Assembly (NCBI GenBank): GCA_016648135.1
Contig: JADDOH010004268.1
Coordinates: 1-64,000 of the forward strand
Direction of reading: 5' to 3'
DNA: 64,000 bases
From: Agrypnia vestita
Taxonomy: Eukaryota; Arthropoda; Insecta; Trichoptera; Phryganeidae
Shown here piece after piece: positions 58,101 to 64,000 of this stretch. Both the position numbers and the translations under genes were made by a program. The notes beneath the pieces were generated by a model. The model did no database searches. It saw only the letters and a list, made by a program, of their open reading frames with translations, and was not told where the DNA came from. How positions within the stretch are numbered: position 1 is the first letter of the stretch; every line of letters starts with the position of its first letter.

Positions 58101-58515
58101 CGGCTCAACCCGTCGAAGGCAAAGCGCGCTTGTGATTGGTCCGTTTCGTTAAAATAACAGTAAAGCACCCGCTACACACGAGACTTGCTGTTCCGATTCA
58201 TAAATAATAAAGGCTTGTTCGCACCTACTCACAAGGTCGAGTCTATTAGGATTGGCAAACGATATTAATTTAACACAGAATTATATCTATGGTATAATAA
58301 AGATCTAAGAAATATTACTTGTATAGCTGAATATTCAATATTTTGTTAGCCTCTTGTAATACATAGAATCTTAAGAAGAAATATATCAGGCTTTTACTTT
58401 TAAACGATTCAAACCAGAAGAAATATATTTTTGATGTCCATACTTGGCTTTTTTGAATATTATTATTTTAAGATTTTCTAAATTTATTAAATCTATCTCT
58501 ATGTCGACCATCACA
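55147..58515 (-). repeat. 5' LTR (right copy)
   Basis: TGTGATG...CATCACA ends, 3369 bases. A TATAAAAGG box on the minus strand is at 57975-57983. The roughly 135 bases absent from the left copy are present here at 55657-55790 and also in the relative at 21420-21560, so the left LTR lost them. Confidence 0.72.
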
Positions 58516-59374
58516 TCTTCATCAGGACGGACGCAAACTGGCGGTACAGTGGTATCGAAACCGGTAGACGTAGAGTTACTAGCTAAGTTGTTAATATAAA
58601 GTTGATTTATTAAAATTTATAATTATGTCCAACCACAAAATTAACGCTATAGCGTTAACTTTGTGGTTGGACATAATTATGTTGTTATATTATTTATGTT
58701 TATAAATATCAACAATAATAAATTACTCTAGTTTATTGCATTCCAAAAACATACAGTTAAACTACAAAAAATCTTGAATATGAAAAATTTAACAATACTG
58801 AATGAAAAATTAAACCATATTTTCGCATTGATAATGAAAAGCTTTATACAGTAAGACCTATAAAAATTCCAAAAGAAAACTTAATGTTAATTCGTAAATT
58901 TACTGGATCGCACAAACATAATAAATAATACAATGATCCAAAGAAAAACAAAGCCCATCCTAATGGCACAGTTTTTATTGAAGTGTATAAATGAGTGTAT
59001 AATTAGAAGATATGGTACTCCCAATATCTAAATTTAAAAAATGTATGATAATTATTGACATGTTTACCATATCAAAAATTACTGTAAAACTTAAAAGAAT
59101 TCGTGTTATTTTAAAATAACATATACGTATTAAATTAAATTATTTAATTATTATTCACGTTAAATAAAGCCGGTTCAACGGGTATCCGGGGTAATCGGAA
59201 GCTCAGTCGTACGTTTAGATTAACGGTAGTATACTCAAGGTGTGTGATATAATTACTACTGCGCCGCAAAATCAAATTAATTCTAATTCTGAATGTATTC
59301 GGTGACCGCTGACATTAGGGGAATGATTACAGCGTGTCTTGTGAACCTGGTGAACCAACAACAGTATTAAGTAT
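58516..59374. other. Unassigned DNA with a long palindrome
   Basis: The palindrome at 58619-58680 is described separately. No gene is visible; the stretch is AT-rich. Confidence 0.35.
58619..58680. repeat. 62-bp palindrome without spacer
   Basis: Each 31-base arm contains AATTATGTCCAACCACAAA and TTAACGCT; one mismatch separates it from perfect symmetry. The centre is CTATAG. Confidence 0.92.
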
Positions 59375-59558
59375 TGAGTAGCTTGCTGGTATTGTGGTAA
59401 GGACTCTCGCCTCGTGATCCAAAGGTCGCGGGTTCGAACCTCACTCCAGATCAGCAAGTTAGTCCTACTTTCATAGCACAAGCGTTTAACTTACTTTGAA
59501 AATAGTAAGAATATTGATGTGACACGTATTCCGTGTTCGCATCTTTATTTAAAAAAAA
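59375..59558 (+). mobile_element. tRNA-derived SINE, copy 7 (most complete)
   Basis: A box region GTATTGTGGTAAGGAC, B box GGGTTCGAACC, then the body with GAAAATAGTAAGAATATTGA and the end CGTATTCCGTGTTCGCATC with an A-rich run. CTTGCTG at the head pairs with CAGCAAG after the B box. Confidence 0.8.
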
Positions 59559-59780
59559 TGTAAGCAAATTTAATTAACGAGGATTTAATTTGTTTCACCA
59601 ACGCAGGACCGTACACTCAATGAAGGATGCATTTATAATAAAAATAAAAATGAATAATTTACAAAGCGTCATTTTTTTTTAAATTTCACGTCAAGGCCCT
59701 TTACATAAAAATTGTTTGGTCCGACACTAGTGTTTAACATTGTGAATTTATGGAAATAATTTCTCAAAAAGGTGACTTTT
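59559..59780. other. Spacer
   Basis: AT-rich DNA without visible gene. Confidence 0.3.
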
Positions 59781-59900
59781 TGAATCTTTTTTATCCACTG
59801 CTTCTGATGTGCTGATCCTCATTACAGAGGGAAGGGAGCTCCACGCCTTTGGGCCTGCCACCGCAAATGTCCGTTCACTAACTTAATGTTCTGGCAATGA
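59781..59900 (-). pseudogene. LINE C-terminal relic
   Basis: The minus strand encodes RTFAVAGPKAWSSLPSVMR, the closing block of CR1/Jockey-like reverse transcriptases, followed by ISTSEAVDK. The rest is missing or unreadable. Confidence 0.6.
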
Positions 59901-61534
59901 TTGATCGGTTTTACAGTTTGATAATGTTTGATAGTGGCCTTACAATCCGAAACAACTGTCACATTTAAAATAACACTTAACCTGCAGAATTTGATAATAA
60001 TATTTATTAAAATTTAATTTATATTCAATTTCATTATTAGATTATTAGTGGATTCAAAAACTAGGCATATATATGTATTTATTAAATCATTTTATTATTA
60101 AGTAGTTCTGCAAAGGAAAAAATAAATCTAAAATTCTTCTTAGATTCTAAATAGAATTCTAAGCTTTTCCGAAAACAAATTACGACAATATTACAATGCG
60201 GTTAATTTCTGTGTTTTTTTTTGAAGTTTAATAAATATTAAGAATTTTTAGAAATGCAGTAACTTGTTACTATAATCACTGATCTGTAAAAAGTATAATT
60301 TATCAATCCCGTTTTTTATTCGCTTTTAAAAATAAAATTAGAATAGAATAGATTTATCGAACAAAATGAGAGGCACTGAATTTGAATAGGTTGTTCCAAC
60401 AAGGAAAGTTTTGTCAGTTACAAGATAGACAGGTAGCTCGACACGAATACCAGCTTCTTGTGAAGTAGGCAGCCCCAGGAAGGCCTTAACTGCGCATTTT
60501 ATTAATGAAATATTGTATGTTCTCGTACCTTACTGATCGATCCGCGGCTTTCTTGGCTGTCTTAAGGTGCTCGATGTCTTGAATGAATATTTGTTCTCGC
60601 ATTTAAAGATTTTGCACTAAAGATCAGTTTGCATCTATGGCCAATCTGATCTGCATAAATTACAATATATAAAGAATGACGCATCGCCCCAACTAATTCT
60701 GTACCATCCTTTACGTGGAGTTTAGAGACAAAATATTCATTCACATGCGTGAAGCCCAGACGTAGGACGCTAGAAGACCACCCTTTACGAAAGTTTTTAA
60801 TTTCAAATTAGCTTCATCTTCTAAAGCAGTAATTATATTTTTGAAACCACTACAATTTTATCAAGAATTTTGACATTGAATTCACATTAAAATCGCGATA
60901 ACTCTACTTCCGTTGGTTCCCGCAGCTCATTATTTTATATTGAGACTTTTCCGAACAGTCTTTATTTAAATATGATTTATACTATTTCAAAACAACTATT
61001 TATAAAATATAATTCAACCCATCCTTTATTCACCATCCTATGTCCATCCACATTTTAATGGAACAACCTCTTTTAATAATGGCCACTTCTTCCTATCCTT
61101 TGTCCTCCGCATACAGCTATCTTAATTTTTTTCCATCGTCCAGCGAGTTGACAAAAGCCCTGCACTCCATTTTCTAGTACGTTTCTGTAGAAATTTGATT
61201 TTTTTAAATATTTTTCTCATGTCGTATTGTAAATATTGCAGCATAAATATATTACACTGAATGTTAAGCTATTGCGTTATGTTAATAATTCGCTCATATT
61301 TATTTCTACAAATAAAACATGTACATAAAATGAATAAATTTATATAAACGTAAAACATTATTTTACAAAATAGTTACCTGTACATTTATTTTAATTTTTA
61401 ATTTCTGTAATTCTTTTTTAAGATTCCATAAAAGCACATATTTAGCATTGCGATGAAATTCATTGACAATGTACGACGTCTCTTACAGAGTACATCGCAT
61501 ATTACGTAAAAGCCTATAAATCAATATATATATA
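59901..61534. other. Unassigned DNA
   Basis: A minus-strand frame at 60562-60744 and its neighbour up to about 60365 look like a degenerate protein of unknown type, with stops. No other gene is visible. Confidence 0.3.
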
Positions 61535-62666
61535 TTAGGTCCTTACATATGAAATTGGTGTTTTACCGTACTGGCAAATTTGATCTCAAATATCTTCTCT
61601 TTGGTTAGGAATTCCAAATCCAAATTTATACAGCTATTTAATCATGTATTTGTGTTTTGAAAATTATAAATCATTTGTTTTTTCCTCAATTGTTTTTTTC
61701 TTTGCATCACTCAGTTTACAAAATGAAAAACTTGAAATATCGCGTTATTTATGAGTACGAGTTCCACCGTTGCACCAGTGCTGCAGAAACGGCTCGAAGG
61801 ATTAATGATGTGTATGGCGACGGTGCCGCAAAAGAAAACACAGTGCGTTTTTGGTTCCAACGTTTTCGTTCTGGAAATTTCGACCTGCAGAACAAGCCCC
61901 GTGGACGGCCGGAGACCAAAGTTGATAATGAAGAATTGAAGGCTATTGTGGAAGCGGATCCATCACAAACCACATCCGAGTTAGCTGCAGGCTGCGGTGT
62001 TAGTGATAAAACTGTTTTAATCCACTTGAAGCAACTTGGTAAGATGAAAAAGCTTGAAAGGTGGGTACCTCACGAATTGAGTGAAGCAAATCAACAAACG
62101 CGCGTTGACTGCTGCGTTGCATTACTCAACCGGCACCATAATGAAGGGATTTTAAATCGAATCATTACCTGTGATGAAAAGTGGATCCTGTACGATAATC
62201 GGAAGCGCTCATCGCAATGGCTGAACCCTGCGGAACCAGCCAACCATGCCCCAGCTGAAAAGTGACTCCGAAAAGTTTACTTGTGAAGTTACAATCGATA
62301 CGCTAGACCACACACTGCACAACAGACGGATACCAAATTAGAGGAGCTTCAATTGGAATGTCTAAGACATCCACCGTACTCTCCGGACCTTGCCCCAACA
62401 GACTACCATTTTTTCGAAATTTGGATAACTTCTTGCAAAGGAAAAAATTCAACTCCGATGGGGCAGTCCAAACCGCCTTCAAAGATTTTATTGATTCCCG
62501 TCCGAATGGTTTTTTTAGTAAAAGGATCGATGAACTACCTATGAGATGGCAAAAGTGCATAGATAGCAATGGTACATACTTTGATTAAATAAATATATTA
62601 TAATAAAAAAAAATCGGCTTTATGTTCCTCCCATACTAAACGCCAATTTCATATGTATGGACCTAA
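61535..62666 (+). mobile_element. Mariner transposon, copy 2 (internally deleted)
   Basis: Same terminal repeats as copy 1 and TA on both sides, but 1132 bp long. About 150 bp are missing near 62270-62300. Confidence 0.93.
61723..62265 (+). pseudogene. Mariner transposase pseudogene
   Basis: The frame opens with MKNLKYRVIYEYEFH and is nearly identical to copy 1 through the first catalytic Asp (TCDEKW). A missing base near 62243 shifts the frame to a stop at 62265. The following deletion removes the LLLHDN block with the second catalytic Asp. Sequence up to the C-terminal WQKCID and YFD is still present to about 62588. It cannot make an active enzyme. Ends are intact, so it could be mobilised by a working transposase of the family. 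Confidence 0.9.
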
Positions 62667-62667
62667 T

Positions 62668-63163
62668 ATATATTTATATATAAAGAAACCCGTGTTTTCC
62701 TGCCCGTCAAGTTTTCTCCATAACCGGCCACAACCACCCTACCGGTGGTTATGGTGGTGGATAGTCCTTGGTGTCACATCGAAAATATGCGAGTTTGGTG
62801 GGGGTGGCTGTGCGTGGGTGGAAATGGGTGACGAAAATGTGCTTTCTAGCATATTGTTTTGTTATGGGAAGGCCGCAAATGCTTCAGACTGTTTCAAAAT
62901 AGGCGCGCCGACTGTGTCGGTGAGTCTAGAAGGTTCCTGAAAAACATGCTCTAGAAAGTTCTGGAGAAGGTTCTAGAAAATTCACGAAAGTTCTATAACG
63001 TTCTAAACTGAGTGTCGGAATGTGTCTAGAAGTTTCTTGTACATTCGATAAATTTCTTGAAAGTTATGGAAAGAGAATGTTCTAGAAGGTTCGCGAAAAT
63101 TCTTTGACAATCCAAACAGTGTACTAAAAATCTACGCGTGCGAACCCACGCGGGCACAGCTAG
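62668..63163 (+). mobile_element. Helitron-like element carrying heat-shock elements
   Basis: The 3' end shows a 6-bp hairpin (CGCGTG/CACGCG, 63135-63152), seven bases, then CTAG (63160-63163) before T, as in Helitrons. The terminal sequence GGGCACAGCTAGT is a common ending of lepidopteran Helitron-like repeats. The 5' end is uncertain: it may be the TA-rich DNA around 62670, or TC at 61521 with mariner 2 nested inside. No coding is present. Confidence 0.5.
62928..63102. promoter_or_regulatory. Dense array of heat-shock elements
   Basis: Alternating GAA and TTC separated by two bases appear as three perfect units at 62928-62942, six at 62966-62993 and six at 63075-63102, with imperfect runs between. 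This is the binding pattern of heat shock factor trimers. Confidence 0.75.
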
Positions 63164-63762
63164 TTTATTTTAAAAATTCATTTTAAATTGTAGTATAGAG
63201 TGTTTTTCTTTTATATTTTTTATTACATATTTTTAATAACGGACATCTTTGAAACATGAAGACTCATTATACATTATACGAAATGATAAAAGATTACATT
63301 TTTTATTTCCCAACCAAATTGTTTTCTTTATTATTAATATTTTATGCTACGATTGGCACGAGGTCCAATCATTTTAGCGCCATAATAATACATAATATTA
63401 CGCTTGCGCTTCGTAATATAGGCTACGTGATTACGTCATGAAATCCCAGGTTTTAGAAAATCACGTAGATATACTGTGATCTCAACAGGAATTGAATTTC
63501 ACAAAAAAATAAAATAAAATATTTTATTCTACAATTAATAAGAGTGACACTTGAATTATAAGGGTGTTATTGAAATTGATATAAAATATAAAAAAAACTA
63601 AAATTACCCTTTTTATTTGAGAACCATGTTTAATGAGAAATGTGCGAAGCGTGTTTTTGCCGTATTCATGTTTTCAACTTTTTTAGAATTACGTGTTTAT
63701 AAGTTTTGCTGTTTTTAGCGTGTAAATGTAAACTGTTGTGTGTAGGCGTGATTCCCGGCTTC
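63164..63762. other. Unassigned AT-rich DNA
   Basis: No gene is supported. Frames at 63256-63441 and 63666-63884 have no recognised domain. Confidence 0.3.
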
Positions 63763-64000
63763 CGTGTTACAGGGATCACCCTGTAACACGCCCGGATGTT
63801 ACGCAGATAAACCTGCCTGTGTCGGGTCGCGTTATTTACTCCACGGTCCTCCGTTCGCGATAGTTTCGCGTACAGACCTCCCAAATTTTCAGTGGGCTCA
63901 CTCAGCTCCGCGCTGGAGATTAACCGGGAGCGCAGAAGAGGACTAGAGCTCGTATCTCATTTTCTTCCTCGGGTACGTAGGCGCCGGCGCCAAGCGGTGG
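63763..64000. other. Perfect 12-bp hairpin and GC-rich right edge, possible LTR boundary
   Basis: Arms 63763-63774 and 63779-63790 (CGTGTTACAGGG and its complement) are perfect around ATCA. ...CGTGTTACA and TGTAACACG... look like the end and start of LTRs, and the following DNA is GC-rich like an LTR or a promoter. The window stops before this can be settled. Confidence 0.35.

Larger units (their letters stand above)
45958..58515 (-). mobile_element. Giant-LTR, non-coding LTR retroelement (LARD-like)
   Basis: Two direct copies of a TGTGATG...CATCACA sequence, 3589 and 3369 bases long and only a few percent different, enclose 5600 bases. On the minus strand the interior starts with a primer-binding-site-like TGGTGCCGGTGACCAGA one base after the 5' LTR, and ends with a polypurine tract AAGGGGGAAGC directly before the 3' LTR. 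These are the correct places for an LTR retroelement. No gag, protease, RT or integrase is recognisable inside, so it would depend on another element, as LARD-type elements do. No target duplication is seen: flanks are AACAC and TCTTC. So the pair may have recombined, or the ends were altered. Confidence 0.6.

Noticed and set aside
45958..58515. Reading the two 3.5-kb blocks as a simple segmental duplication
   Set aside because: Possible, but TG...CA ends, the TGG primer-like site, the purine tract and the matching end at 21936 fit LTRs better; kept as the main alternative.
59390..59460. Possible tRNA genes at the seven B-box sites
   Set aside because: Each continues into the same non-tRNA body and A-rich tail, so they are SINE copies; the anticodon arm does not fold properly.
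60365..60780. Degenerate minus-strand coding-looking stretch
   Set aside because: Stops and frame changes prevent a product call, and I could not match it to any family by motif.
62303..62588. Short frames on both strands after the mariner 2 stop
   Set aside because: They are the shifted 3' part of the deleted transposase.

Overview
The window is a TE-crowded, AT-rich piece of an insect nuclear genome, most probably a moth or butterfly. The pointers are two mariner copies of one family, many non-LTR retrotransposon 3' ends, Helitron-like elements ending in CTAG, a tRNA-derived SINE in seven copies, and an insect dsRNase-type nuclease gene with introns. Species is not determinable, and the order is an inference from the repeat types.

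The only host gene I can build with confidence is a secreted DNA/RNA non-specific endonuclease (dsRNase-like). It has five exons between 24223 and 33596, 391 codons, a signal peptide, the RGH catalytic motif and matching splice phases at all four introns. Its 3' three exons, introns and downstream DNA also occur at 12965-19210 as an upstream direct duplicate. I call the upstream block A and the complete copy B. Block A has no recognisable exons 1-2; a mariner lies exactly at its left edge.

Layout: 1-2573 is a non-LTR retrotransposon with a long RT ORF. 2574-11678 holds LINE relics, a SINE, a Helitron-like element, two foldback/TIR elements and unassigned AT-rich DNA. 11679-12962 is mariner 1. 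12965-19210 is block A, ending in a BEL/Pao-like LTR at 19211. 19658-24222 holds an LTR fragment with a primer-binding site, a LINE relic split by a TTAA-flanked MITE, a SINE and the gene promoter. 24223-36658 is gene B with its downstream repeats. 36659-45957 is unassigned DNA with scattered repeats. 45958-58515 is a 12.6-kb minus-strand LTR element with unusually long LTRs (3.4-3.6 kb) and a 5.6-kb interior without a recognisable gag or pol. 58516-64000 holds a SINE, LINE relics, mariner 2, a Helitron-like element carrying an array of heat-shock elements, and the edge of a GC-rich segment.

The most interesting signals are: (1) the giant-LTR, apparently non-coding element; (2) five small hairpins in its LTR that show a similar A-rich loop, four of them in a diverged 78-bp duplication where hairpins are kept and linkers are not; (3) the heat-shock-element array at 62928-63102; and (4) the A/B duplicate pair, which shows several palindromes present in one copy and half-present in the other, a cluster of amino-acid changes beside the nuclease active site, and an LTR insertion with different fates in the two copies. 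All identities are read by eye from sequence motifs; no database search was possible.
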